Of a DNA stretch of 54,898 nt, positions 1 to 6,758 are shown piece by piece; position 1 is the stretch's first letter; each line of letters begins with the position of its first letter. The stretch spans positions 1 to 54,898 of the forward strand of contig JACPIH010000010.1 in NCBI GenBank assembly GCA_016188155.1, written 5' to 3'. A model generated the notes under the pieces. It was not told where the DNA came from, ran no database searches, and saw nothing but the letters and a program-made list of their open reading frames with translations. The DNA comes from Candidatus Woesearchaeota archaeon. GTDB lineage: Archaea > Nanobdellota > Nanobdellia > Woesearchaeales > UBA10216. A program made the translations under genes and the position numbers.

Positions 1-1
1 C

Positions 2-253
2 CTGGAGCCGCAAAGGTCATTTATCTTCCCAGGAGGCAACAAAGAAGCAGCCCTGCTCCACCTTGCAAGGACAGTATCCAGAAGGGCGGAAAGGCAGCTT
101 GTAAGGCTGGCAAAAACAGAGGAAGTCAACCCGTTTCTGATGAAATATGCCAATAGGCTCTCGTCGCTTTTCCACGTAATGGCAAGGGTGGAGAACAAGA
201 AGGGCAACATAAAAGAGGAAAAGCCAACTTATAAATACTATAACCGAGACTGA
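2..253 (+). CDS. PduO-type ATP:cob(I)alamin adenosyltransferase, C-terminal part
   Basis: The gene begins before the window; about 83 C-terminal residues are visible in frame 2, ending at a TGA at 251-253. The segment FPGGNKEAALLHLART, then VSRRAER, then NRLSSLFHVMAR matches the C-terminal helices of PduO/MMAB-type corrinoid adenosyltransferases, which transfer adenosyl from ATP to cob(I)alamin. The conserved RRAER and N-R-L-S segments form the ATP and cobalamin site in this family. It is followed 15 bp later by nrdR. By inference the pair fits a cell that uses an adenosylcobalamin-dependent class II ribonucleotide reductase. The Lys-rich tail after residue VENKK is not conserved. Confidence 0.8.
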   Translation: MEPQRSFIFPGGNKEAALLHLARTVSRRAERQLVRLAKTEEVNPFLMKYANRLSSLFHVMARVENKKGNIKEEKPTYKYYNRD

Positions 254-268
254 TTCTTCGAAAATACC

Positions 269-715
269 ATGAATTGCCCCTACTGCGGAAACAAAGAGCA
301 CAGGGTTGTTGACAAGCGCGAGGCAAACGAAGCAACACGGCGCAGGAGAGAGTGCCTTCGCTGCAAGAAGCGCTTTACGACTTACGAAAGAATTGAACCC
401 TTTGACCTCATTGTAGTCAAAAAGGACGGAAGAAGGGAGCCTTTCAACCGCGAGAAGCTCAGAAGCGGCATGACTAAGGCCTGCGAGAAAAGGCCCATAC
501 CGCAGGAAAAGATAGACCACGCAGTTGATGAGATAGAGGCCGAGCTGAGGAATGAGGAAAAGAAGGAAGTCAGCAGCAGCCACGTTGGCGAGCTGGTTAT
601 GAGAAAACTGAAGAAGCTCGACAAAGTCGCTTACATAAGATTTGCTTCTGTCTACAGGGAGTTTGCAGACCTAGAGAGCTTTGAAAAGGAGCTGAAGAAG
701 CTGATTAAGAAATAG
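269..715 (+). CDS. nrdR: Transcriptional repressor NrdR
   Basis: A 148-residue protein of normal family length. The N-terminus is a four-Cys zinc ribbon (CPYC at residues 3-6, CLRC about residues 30-33), followed by an ATP-cone domain (about residues 46-136) beginning FDLIVVKKDGRREPF. NrdR senses ATP/dATP through the ATP cone and represses ribonucleotide reductase genes. It is mainly bacterial and present in only some archaea, so horizontal acquisition is plausible. A TATA-like CTTATAAATA lies at 228-237, inside the end of the adenosyltransferase gene, so it may have its own promoter. No NrdR box was recognised in the window. Confidence 0.93.
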   Translation: MNCPYCGNKEHRVVDKREANEATRRRRECLRCKKRFTTYERIEPFDLIVVKKDGRREPFNREKLRSGMTKACEKRPIPQEKIDHAVDEIEAELRNEEKKEVSSSHVGELVMRKLKKLDKVAYIRFASVYREFADLESFEKELKKLIKK

Positions 716-1387
716 TTACTGTTTAATTCCGAGGCGCGCCCAAGCAGCCCTCAATTCTGAGACGGTAAGTTGCCCGGGTGCCGAGGCTCCATCAATGCTT
801 AAGGGGGCATATGTAAGGTATCCACCACGAGCTGGGCCAAGTATCCGCGTGCTTTTGCCTTCTTCACCCATGCAAAGCCCAATGATGTTCCCGCCGGCTT
901 TTGAAATACTTGCTACAAGGTCTAACATTCTTGAGCAGTCTTCTGGATTCCGAGCCATTGTAGCAATCTTTGCAATGTTTGCTCCTTTATTGACCATTTG
1001 GCTATATATTTGCAACAAGTTTTCAGGTGTTCCTCTAAAGTCGTGGTAAGAAACAATCAGCATGGTTTGCAGGTTTCTGACCAGACGGTGAAAATGATTC
1101 AGTTCTATATCAACATAGGCCGCTCCAAGCTCTATTGCCTGCCGCAAATATGCAATTCTCTCTTCTTCCGAACCTTGAAATTTACCGCCTTCAGAGATGT
1201 GACGGTTAGTGACTATCACTGGCTTTTGGGACTGTTTTATCAACTGTTCTAGGTCTGGCTTTTCACGCATGTAATCAATTCTCAGCTCTATAATATCAGC
1301 AACCAATGTGGCAGCGTCGATGTCACTCAACGCCTCTTCCATTGTAGAGGCTGTAACTGGGACTGCAATTCTCATGTCATTTGTCAT
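716..1387 (-). CDS. aroD: 3-dehydroquinate dehydratase, type I
   Basis: Type I dehydroquinase, third step of the shikimate pathway (3-dehydroquinate to 3-dehydroshikimate through a Schiff base). The catalytic His is in SYHDF (residue 115) and the Schiff-base Lys in NIAKIATM (residue 140). IELRIDY near the start and the Gly-rich region ending GQLTVSELRAAW also fit. I chose ATG at 1385-1387 because a TATA-like ATTTTAAAT is centred 26 bp upstream, which gives a leaderless mRNA. The longer frame to 1432 overlaps that box. ATG at 1375 is also possible. It is divergent from dut, with promoters back to back, and convergent with nrdR. Confidence 0.92.
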   Translation of the reverse strand: MTNDMRIAVPVTASTMEEALSDIDAATLVADIIELRIDYMREKPDLEQLIKQSQKPVIVTNRHISEGGKFQGSEEERIAYLRQAIELGAAYVDIELNHFHRLVRNLQTMLIVSYHDFRGTPENLLQIYSQMVNKGANIAKIATMARNPEDCSRMLDLVASISKAGGNIIGLCMGEEGKSTRILGPARGGYLTYAPLSIDGASAPGQLTVSELRAAWARLGIKQ

Positions 1388-1405
1388 GTTGTTTGGGTAC
1401 TGGCA

Positions 1406-1440
1406 ATAATTTAAAATGCTTTGCAACAACATTTAAAAAC
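1406..1440. promoter_or_regulatory. Divergent TATA boxes of aroD and dut
   Basis: ATTTTAAAT on the minus strand (about 1409-1417) lies 26 bp before the aroD ATG, and ATTTAAAAAC on the plus strand (1431-1440) lies about 29 bp before the dut ATG. Both spacings match leaderless archaeal transcripts. Confidence 0.65.
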
Positions 1441-1463
1441 GCAGCAAAAGCTTTCTTTCTCCC

Positions 1464-1889
1464 ATGAAAGTCAAGATAAAGCGCATAGACAAGTCACTGC
1501 CGCTGCCGACTTACCAGACTTCCGGTTCTGTGGGCTTTGACATATACTCCAGAGAAGACATGGAAATAAAGCCGCGAGAGATAGCGCTGATTCCAGGCAA
1601 CATCATAGTTGAAACCCCACCAGGATACATGCTGCTGGTTGCACTTAGGAGCTCAACGCCGCGAAAGAAGGGGCTGATTAAGCCGCACGGCATCGGAGTT
1701 ATAGACAACGACTACTGCGGCGAAGGTGACGAAGTAAAGGTGCAAGTGCTCAACAATACGGACAACATTGTCGAGGTTGAAAAGGGCGAGAGGATAGCAC
1801 AGGGAATATTTGTCAAAGTGGACAGGTTTGAGTGGGATGAAACTGACAGGATGGGAAAGACGAGGGGAGGGTTCGGGAGCACAGGATGA
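1464..1889 (+). CDS. dut: dUTP diphosphatase (trimeric dUTPase)
   Basis: A 141-residue trimeric dUTPase that hydrolyses dUTP to dUMP and PPi. All five motifs are readable in order: SVGFDIYS (1), LRSSTPRKKGL (2), GVIDNDYCGEGDEVKV (3, with the nucleotide-binding and catalytic Asp), GERIAQGIF (4) and the C-terminal RGGFGSTG lid (5). ATG at 1464 follows a TATA box by about 29 bp. It overlaps the downstream LDH gene in an ATGA arrangement, so the two are probably cotranscribed and translationally coupled. Confidence 0.95.
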   Translation: MKVKIKRIDKSLPLPTYQTSGSVGFDIYSREDMEIKPREIALIPGNIIVETPPGYMLLVALRSSTPRKKGLIKPHGIGVIDNDYCGEGDEVKVQVLNNTDNIVEVEKGERIAQGIFVKVDRFEWDETDRMGKTRGGFGSTG

Positions 1890-2830
1890 CGAGCAAAGCG
1901 GGTAAATCGCCAAAGGTTGCCATTGTGGGAGCTGGATTTGTTGGCGCAACAGCAGCCTATGCGCTGATGATTGAAGGCCTGGCTACGGAGATTGCGCTGA
2001 TAGACGTAAACAGGCAAAAGGCAGAAGGCGAGGCATTAGACCTTAAGCACGGCCTGCAGTTCGTAAACACCACCAAAATAACCTTCGGGAGCAGTTACGG
2101 CCTTTGCAAAGGGGCAGACATTGTAATAGTATGCGCAGGCCTGCACCAGGGCAAAGGCGAAACAAGGCTTGACCTTGTTGAGAAGAACACCAAGGTTTTC
2201 AGAGAAATCATCCCGAAGATAGCAAAGAACAGCCCTGACTGCATACTTCTGATAGTGACAAACCCAGTTGACATCCTGACATACGCCGCGCTAAAATACT
2301 CAGGCTTTCCAAAAAGGAGAGTGATAGGCTCTGGCACGCTGCTTGACACGGCAAGGCTCAGGTACTGGCTCAGCCACAGGTTCAAAGTCAGCCCGCAGCA
2401 CGTCCACGCTTTCGTGCTGGGGGAGCATGGCGACACCGAATTCCCCGTGTGGAGTACGGCAAACATTTCAGGAAAGCCGCTGAGAGAATTCCCGGAATAC
2501 AGCGCCAAGGCACTGCAGCAGATATTCAAGAAAACAAAAGAGTCTGCTTATGAGGTGATAGCGAAGAAAGGCGCAACCTACTATGCGATAGGGCTTGCAC
2601 TAACGCAGGTCGTAAAAGCAATACTCGCAGACAGAAACGACGTGTTCCCTGTATCGACCTTGATAAGCAACTATTACGGCGTTAACAACGTCTGCCTGAG
2701 CATACCTTGCGTCATTAACAGGAAAGGGATAGAAAGAACGATAGAACTAACGCTTAACAAGCACGAGCAGGCATTGCTGCGCAGGTCAGCAAAAACTCTG
2801 AGCCAGTATATAAGAAAAGTAAAGAAATAG
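1886..2830 (+). CDS. ldh: L-lactate dehydrogenase
   Basis: A 314-residue NAD-dependent LDH/MDH superfamily protein. The Rossmann motif is VAIVGAGFVGA (residues 11-21). The substrate loop AGLHQGKGETRLDL has Gln88 at the specificity position and Arg94, which favours pyruvate/lactate over oxaloacetate/malate. The catalytic pair is Asp154 (TLLDTARLR) and His181 (GEHGD). ATG at 1886 overlaps the dut stop. It probably regenerates NAD during fermentation, with the acetyl-CoA synthetase at 15.5 kb as the energy-yielding branch. Malate dehydrogenase is the alternative, but the Gln argues against it. Confidence 0.9.
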   Translation: MTSKAGKSPKVAIVGAGFVGATAAYALMIEGLATEIALIDVNRQKAEGEALDLKHGLQFVNTTKITFGSSYGLCKGADIVIVCAGLHQGKGETRLDLVEKNTKVFREIIPKIAKNSPDCILLIVTNPVDILTYAALKYSGFPKRRVIGSGTLLDTARLRYWLSHRFKVSPQHVHAFVLGEHGDTEFPVWSTANISGKPLREFPEYSAKALQQIFKKTKESAYEVIAKKGATYYAIGLALTQVVKAILADRNDVFPVSTLISNYYGVNNVCLSIPCVINRKGIERTIELTLNKHEQALLRRSAKTLSQYIRKVKK

Positions 2831-2848
2831 GTGAAAGCTGGTTAAACT

Positions 2849-3403
2849 TCACTTTTCTTTTATGAAAAACAGGAGAAACGTCGAAACAAAGATAATAGAG
2901 GCTGTTATGTAAAAGATTAACTTGTATCCTGCCTGCCCAACAACATAGCCACCACCCATCATCGCCAGCGCTGCCATAATCCCTACAATCGCGTGATATT
3001 TGCCAATGTCAGCGCCCCTTGTCACCTTTCTCGTTATATCACCTAGGAAAGTTACTTCCATAGTGGTCAACATCGCACTGGTAATGCCATTTGCAACCTG
3101 CAAGAGATACAAATGCGCCATGGACGTAATTAAGGTGTAAGCAAATATTACGAGTGCCAACATAAACCCGCCAAATATAAGGAACATTTTTCTTCCAAGC
3201 TTATCAGAATATTTACCTGCGAAGTAGGATGTAACTGACTGCGCAAGAACCATAAGCCCTATAGAAAACCCGAACTGCTGGATAGAGCCTCCAAAATCTT
3301 GAAGGAATATTATCCAAAACGGCATGAACAAGCCAAGTGCAAAAGATAGAGTTGAATTTGAAAGCAGAAATATCTTGTAGTTACCTAATTTTTCAAACAC
3401 CAT
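2849..3403 (-). CDS. Half-size major facilitator superfamily (MFS) protein
   Basis: A 184-residue membrane protein with six predicted membrane helices, corresponding to only the N-terminal half of an MFS transporter. The A-motif variant GKYSDKLGRK lies between helices 2 and 3. Full MFS proteins have 12 helices, so this one would have to dimerise or be a remnant. It has a good TATA box (TTTTATATAG, about 3427-3436) 28 bp before the ATG and a clean stop after a charged tail, with no visible C-terminal half downstream. I favour a real half-size gene over a pseudogene. The substrate is unknown. Confidence 0.7.
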   Translation of the reverse strand: MVFEKLGNYKIFLLSNSTLSFALGLFMPFWIIFLQDFGGSIQQFGFSIGLMVLAQSVTSYFAGKYSDKLGRKMFLIFGGFMLALVIFAYTLITSMAHLYLLQVANGITSAMLTTMEVTFLGDITRKVTRGADIGKYHAIVGIMAALAMMGGGYVVGQAGYKLIFYITASIIFVSTFLLFFIKEK

Positions 3404-3440
3404 GGGAAGAGCTTTCCCTGTCGCTGCTATATAAAATTTG

Positions 3441-4022
3441 TTACAGACTCAAAGGGTCGTCCTGCACATAATTCAGCCGCTTCTTCATGGCAATTTCAGC
3501 TTTCTGCAGCTCGCTGCCGAGATAAGCGGCATGGGACGGTATTGAGACAAGCCCCTCGCGGCAGATTGTGATGTAAATCTCCTCGGCGTTCCTGCCCTCA
3601 ATAAGGGCTGCAAGCTGGTGCTTTGCGTTGTAGTACCTGACTCTGATTACGCCTTCGTCCGGGAAGGGCTTTATCGTGAAAAATCCTTTCGGGTCCATCG
3701 CCCACTCCTTCATGCTGTCATAATGGGCAGGTATATTCCTGACCTCAATGTGCTTTTCAGGCTCAATATCAAGCATGTTTTTACCAGTTGCTTTGTCAAC
3801 AACACTAATTGCATAAGTTGGGCACACCTTGGCTGCCATGACGCTATCTTTTAAGTCACCCTCGCCAACCGAAAGGGAAACAGTATCGCTGTTGACAGCA
3901 ACGCCTCCTTTTAGCATGGCTTTGCCCGTCTCGTCCACCTTGAAAGCCTTCGGCATGAGCTTCTCGCAAAATCCGGCTCCAATGCACTTCTTCCTGTCAA
4001 CCCTTACCTCATATTCAGCCAT
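3441..4022 (-). CDS. [3Fe-4S]-type ferredoxin fused to a DUF4346-like domain
   Basis: 193 residues. The N-terminal ~75 residues are a single-cluster ferredoxin: Cys13 and Cys19 in CIGAGFC and a later VCPTYAI. Ala replaces the second ligand of the usual CxxCxxC, as in the [3Fe-4S] ferredoxins known from P450 systems. The C-terminal part (from about residue 105, WAMDPKGFF to AAYLGSELQKAEIA and YVQDD) resembles DUF4346, a domain also found at the end of archaeal pterin-related proteins. The electron-transfer partner is unknown. The TATA box CTTTAAAAGCC (4042-4052) gives a leaderless ATG at 4022. The ferredoxin call is firm; the DUF4346 call is from memory of the family. Confidence 0.8.
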   Translation of the reverse strand: MAEYEVRVDRKKCIGAGFCEKLMPKAFKVDETGKAMLKGGVAVNSDTVSLSVGEGDLKDSVMAAKVCPTYAISVVDKATGKNMLDIEPEKHIEVRNIPAHYDSMKEWAMDPKGFFTIKPFPDEGVIRVRYYNAKHQLAALIEGRNAEEIYITICREGLVSIPSHAAYLGSELQKAEIAMKKRLNYVQDDPLSL

Positions 4023-4100
4023 GCGGAGAGGGAAGTTGTATGGCTTTTAAAGTTTTGCCCGTAAGATTAATTAAGGGTAACGCCTAAGTAATGCATTACG

Positions 4101-4730
4101 ATGGCTGCTTCAAAGGTAGAAGAAATAATAGGCGTACTGAAAAAACAATACCCAAATGCCAAGTACTACCTCAATTTCTCAAACCCTCTGCAGCTAATGG
4201 TGGCCGCAATACTCTCAGCCCAGTGCAGGGACGAGGTCGTCAATGCTGTAACAGCAAAACTTTTTCAGAGGTACAAAACAGCTGCCGACTTTACAAAGCT
4301 GAAGGAAGACGACATAAAATCAATCACGTTCTTCAACAACAAGGCAAAAAACATCAGGGAATCATGTAAGATTATTATGGACAAATTTAGCAGCAAAGTG
4401 CCCGAAACAATGGAGGAATTAGTGACGCTGCCTGGCATTGGAAGGAAAACAGCCAATGCTATTCTGATAAACGCCTTTGACAAAGTTGCTGGAGTGGTTG
4501 TAGATACCCATGTGATAAGGGTTGCTTACCGGCTTGGGCTTACGAAAAATACAAATCCTGAGAAGATTGAGAAAGACCTGATGGCTGCCGTGCCAAAATC
4601 AGAGTGGAAAAGGATAACCTGGCTTCTGAAGGACCACGGCAGGGCGGTGTGCAGGGCTCCTGTGCCATTTTGCAGCAAGTGCGTTCTGGATAAGGTTTGC
4701 CCGAAGAATGGGGTTACAAAGAAGCTTTAA
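4101..4730 (+). CDS. nth: Endonuclease III (DNA glycosylase/AP lyase)
   Basis: 209 residues, normal length. The helix-hairpin-helix LPGIGRKTANAI carries the catalytic Lys116, and VDTHVIR carries Asp135. The C-terminal four-Cys [4Fe-4S] loop is present (C-x6-C-x2-C-x5-C in CRAPVPFCSKCVLDKVCP). It removes oxidised pyrimidines in base excision repair. Start ATG at 4101 with ATTAATTAAG about 28 bp upstream. The gene is followed directly by a strong hairpin block and is convergent with the FNR-like gene. Confidence 0.95.
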   Translation: MAASKVEEIIGVLKKQYPNAKYYLNFSNPLQLMVAAILSAQCRDEVVNAVTAKLFQRYKTAADFTKLKEDDIKSITFFNNKAKNIRESCKIIMDKFSSKVPETMEELVTLPGIGRKTANAILINAFDKVAGVVVDTHVIRVAYRLGLTKNTNPEKIEKDLMAAVPKSEWKRITWLLKDHGRAVCRAPVPFCSKCVLDKVCPKNGVTKKL

Positions 4731-4740
4731 CGTTTTTTGA

Positions 4741-4803
4741 TAAACCCCAAGTCGACATCTGTCGACTAGGCCCAGTCAAGCCTCGCTTGACTTGGGCTTT
4801 TTG
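4741..4803 (+). terminator. Two-hairpin (Y-shaped) 3' element and probable terminator after nth
   Basis: Starting 10 bp after the nth stop. Hairpin 1 is AGTCGAC (4750-4756), loop ATCT, GTCGACT (4761-4767). Hairpin 2 is GTCAAGC (4775-4781), loop CTC, GCTTGAC (4785-4791), extended by GCCCA/TGGGC around one bulged T and followed by a T run (4798-4802). A competing outer helix CCCAAG (4746-4751) with CTTGGG (4791-4796) would enclose both. The sequence aligns with the minus-strand element at 54385-54448, including the flank TAAACC and AAGTCGA, while stem 2 differs in both arms. It lies between convergent genes. Confidence 0.7.
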
Positions 4804-4814
4804 TTAAAAAGGTT

Positions 4815-5537
4815 TTACCACTGTTCTTTATGGATATTCTCCTTCTTGAAGCCGAGCTGCTCCAGCATCTTAACTGTGTCTGTAACCATTATCGGAGGGC
4901 CGCAGATGTAGAACTGAGCGTCCTTGCTTATTTCTGCAGCGTGCTTTGGAAAAGTTTCAGTAACCCTGCCTTTCTCCCATTGCCAGCTTTCGTTGTGGTT
5001 ACTGGTTGACACAACAAGCTGCAGATTGCTGTTTTTTTCGTAACTAAGAAGCTCTTCCTTGAACAGAAACAGCTTTGGCTCGCCAACGCTGTAAAAAAGC
5101 TGCAGCTGATGATCGTAGCCCTCCGAATAAAGTGAGCGCAGCATACTCATGAGAGGGGCAATGCCAGTGCCTCCTGCTATAAAAACAGTGCCTGGGAGGA
5201 CTGGCTGCTTAAGCTGAAATACGCCGTAAGGCCCTGTCACAACAACCTCATCACCGATGTTTTTCTGGAACAGCTTCGGGGACAGGGCGCCTGCAGGGTA
5301 GCTGACTATGCAAAGCTCCAGAAGGTCGCTTTGGGAAGGAGAGGATGCTATAGAGTAAGCTTTTGCTATTTTCCTGCCGTTGGCGTCAGCAAGGCCTGGA
5401 AGAGAGACCATTACAAACTGGCCCGGAACAAACGAAAAGCCGCTGCCTTCAGGAAGCGTGAGCCCAAAAACCCTGAGGTTTTCAGAATATGCATGAATGT
5501 CTGCTATTTTTGTTACAACTTCCTTAATGTTCAGCAT
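4815..5537 (-). CDS. FAD/NAD(P)-binding oxidoreductase, ferredoxin-NADP reductase-like
   Basis: 240 residues. The FAD domain has the AYSIASSP motif, the NAD(P) domain has IAGGTGIAPLMSML, then YICGPPIMV near the C-terminus, ending in the aromatic tail HKEQW typical of the FNR superfamily. No Fe-S Cys cluster is present, so it is a stand-alone flavoprotein and not a hydrogenase gamma subunit. It could pass electrons between NAD(P)H and the ferredoxin encoded 0.8 kb away; this is inference. A minus-strand TATA-like AACTTTTTAATCC (5560-5572) gives ATG at 5537. The palindromic insertion-like element at 5582-5723 lies directly upstream of that promoter. Confidence 0.88.
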   Translation of the reverse strand: MLNIKEVVTKIADIHAYSENLRVFGLTLPEGSGFSFVPGQFVMVSLPGLADANGRKIAKAYSIASSPSQSDLLELCIVSYPAGALSPKLFQKNIGDEVVVTGPYGVFQLKQPVLPGTVFIAGGTGIAPLMSMLRSLYSEGYDHQLQLFYSVGEPKLFLFKEELLSYEKNSNLQLVVSTSNHNESWQWEKGRVTETFPKHAAEISKDAQFYICGPPIMVTDTVKMLEQLGFKKENIHKEQW

Positions 5538-5572
5538 GTGACGGTGGAAAAATGGCTGGATTAAAAAGTTTA

Positions 5573-5732
5573 CTAGGGAACGGTAAAGTCAAGTAATGCT
5601 GGATAAGCTGCCAACCGTGCCTGAGTTTCACTCAGGTTCACTTCTCCTCCCCACGCTAAGCGTAGGGGAGAGAAGTGAAGTCTGCAGGACCACGGTTGGC
5701 TTCCTACTTAACTTGAAATTGTCCTAGGGAAC
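5573..5732. repeat. MITE-like palindromic element with 9-bp flanking direct repeats
   Basis: A 142-bp block (5582-5723) between two copies of CTAGGGAAC (5573-5581 and 5724-5732). Its ends are imperfect inverted repeats (about 10 of 16 bases, core TCAAGT 5589-5594 with ACTTGA 5711-5716). Inside is GCCAACCGTG (5610-5619) with CACGGTTGGC (5691-5700), enclosing CCTGAG-TTTCA-CTCAGG (5620-5636) and a long hairpin 5637-5679 of about 19 bp with loop TAA and two single-base bulges. The whole folds as an outer helix with two arms. No ORF is inside. The right repeat touches the stop codon of the minus-strand gene ending at 5732, so on that strand the element is in its 3' UTR. Confidence 0.7.
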
Positions 5733-6403
5733 TAGGGAGAAAGCCGCTTCCTAACCTCCTTGAGGAACTGCCTGCCGGAAGTGTCGCGAAGGACATTATG
5801 CGGGATGGTGATGTCGGCCAGCTGCTTGTATCGTATAGCCCTGTATTCCAGCAACTGCGGGTAACACCTCTTCAGTGCTTCTAAATCCGTTTCGTTCTCC
5901 TTGCAATTAAAGCTGGTTCCCCATACCACAGGCTTGGGATTGGAGATGTAGCGCTCGAAAAGGAGCTTCCTAACGTCTTCTGTAGCCTCAAGGTAGACAA
6001 TTAGCGTTTTTTGCTTAAGTTGCTGAAGAGCCTCCTGGGAAAGATAAATAACGCTGCCAGTCGTGTCAATAATAAGATTTTTTGGAACAGAATAGTCAAT
6101 TTCTGCCATCGCCTCCTCTTCAAACTTCAGGAAAAGATTCTGAGTTTCAGGATAGCGGGCTTCATACGGTTGGCCCATCCAAGCAGCAACACCGTTAACA
6201 CCCTTAAAGCCCTTGCCTTCAAGATAAGGCTGAAGCTTTGCCTCAACAAGGTCATCACCACACACCCATATAAAATTAAGGGAACTGTCGGCAATGAGAC
6301 TTTTTGCCCTCCTAGTCTTGCCTACGTTGGACATACCAACAATCGAGATGCGAAGCCTTCTGCCCTGCAACAACCCATCAAACTCGGTGGCGGATATTTT
6401 CAT
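5732..6403 (-). CDS. P-loop kinase-like protein (shikimate-kinase-like fold)
   Basis: 223 residues. The Walker A motif is GMSNVGKT near the N-terminus, followed by a small single-domain kinase layout, VCGDDLVEAKLQPYLEGKG and NLIIDTTGSVIYLS. VAAWMGQPYEARYPET is a distinctive segment I have seen only in uncharacterised kinase-like proteins. The substrate is unknown; despite the aroD gene nearby there is no evidence for shikimate. Start ATG at 6403, because the TATA-like TTAAATTTATA (about 6431-6441) lies 30 bp upstream and overlaps the longer frame that begins at 6445. It is divergent from the LAGLIDADG gene. Confidence 0.6.
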   Translation of the reverse strand: MKISATEFDGLLQGRRLRISIVGMSNVGKTRRAKSLIADSSLNFIWVCGDDLVEAKLQPYLEGKGFKGVNGVAAWMGQPYEARYPETQNLFLKFEEEAMAEIDYSVPKNLIIDTTGSVIYLSQEALQQLKQKTLIVYLEATEDVRKLLFERYISNPKPVVWGTSFNCKENETDLEALKRCYPQLLEYRAIRYKQLADITIPHNVLRDTSGRQFLKEVRKRLSP

Positions 6404-6528
6404 AACAAAGGCAGCGATGGCTGTTGCGGATATAAATTTAACCACTTAGATGACAGAGAATTGTATACGGCAGGCGGGAATTGAATTTATCTTACTTTAA
6501 CCGAAAATTTTCTGCTTTTTTTGATTCG

Positions 6529-6568
6529 TCACTGGACACTGGACAACTGCCCGGCGAGAGTATATAAA
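6529..6568 (+). promoter_or_regulatory. Promoter module: ACTGGAC tandem repeat plus TATA box
   Basis: TCACTGGACACTGGACA (6529-6545), two tandem ACTGGAC units, is followed by TGCCCGG (6548-6554) and the TATA box TATATAAA (6561-6568). The same 17 bases, followed by TGCCCGG and a TATA box, occur on the minus strand at 33565-33528 in front of the Cas4-like gene. The expected transcription start is about 6590. It looks like an activator or repressor site shared by two promoters. Confidence 0.65.
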
Positions 6569-6589
6569 CAACTTCTCAAGTAAGGCTCG

Positions 6590-6758
6590 GATGACCGCAG
6601 AGCTGCCAAATAATGCTTTTCCCCTGCAAAGCGGGGTCGGCTAGCGCCTAAAAGCAATTAGGCAGCTCCGCTCAGCGTCCTCCTCGCACTGAACGTGAGA
6701 TTTCTCAGCTAAGCGTGAGAAATCTCAACTGTTGATTGAGGTTTCAGAGGTAAAGAAA
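6590..6758 (+). promoter_or_regulatory. Long structured 5' leader of the LAGLIDADG gene
   Basis: From the predicted start to the ATG is about 170 nt, in a genome region where most mRNAs look leaderless. The Y-fold has outer helix GAGCTGCC (6600-6607) with GGCAGCTC (6661-6668), continued by TAATGCTTTT (6611-6620) with AAAAGCAATTA (6650-6660). It encloses a CCCC/GGGG hairpin (6621-6636) and GGC-TAGC-GCC (6639-6648). Then comes a perfect 12-bp hairpin TGAGATTTCTCA (6696-6707), loop GCTAAGCG, TGAGAAATCTCA (6716-6727). A Shine-Dalgarno-like AGAGGT (6746-6751) precedes ATG 6759. The gap 6404-6758 contains no other gene. Confidence 0.6.

Noticed and set aside
17-583. Long minus-strand open frame over the first genes
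   Set aside because: It is a shadow of the adenosyltransferase and nrdR genes, whose motifs are clear on the plus strand.
5589-5716. tRNA-like or H/ACA RNA reading of the palindromic element
   Set aside because: No anticodon-type loop, no T-arm consensus, and no ACA box in the right place. The flanking direct repeat favours an insertion.
6732-6758. TTG 6732 as start of the LAGLIDADG gene
   Set aside because: ATG 6759 has AGAGGT at the right distance, whereas the TTG has only the 12-bp hairpin upstream.
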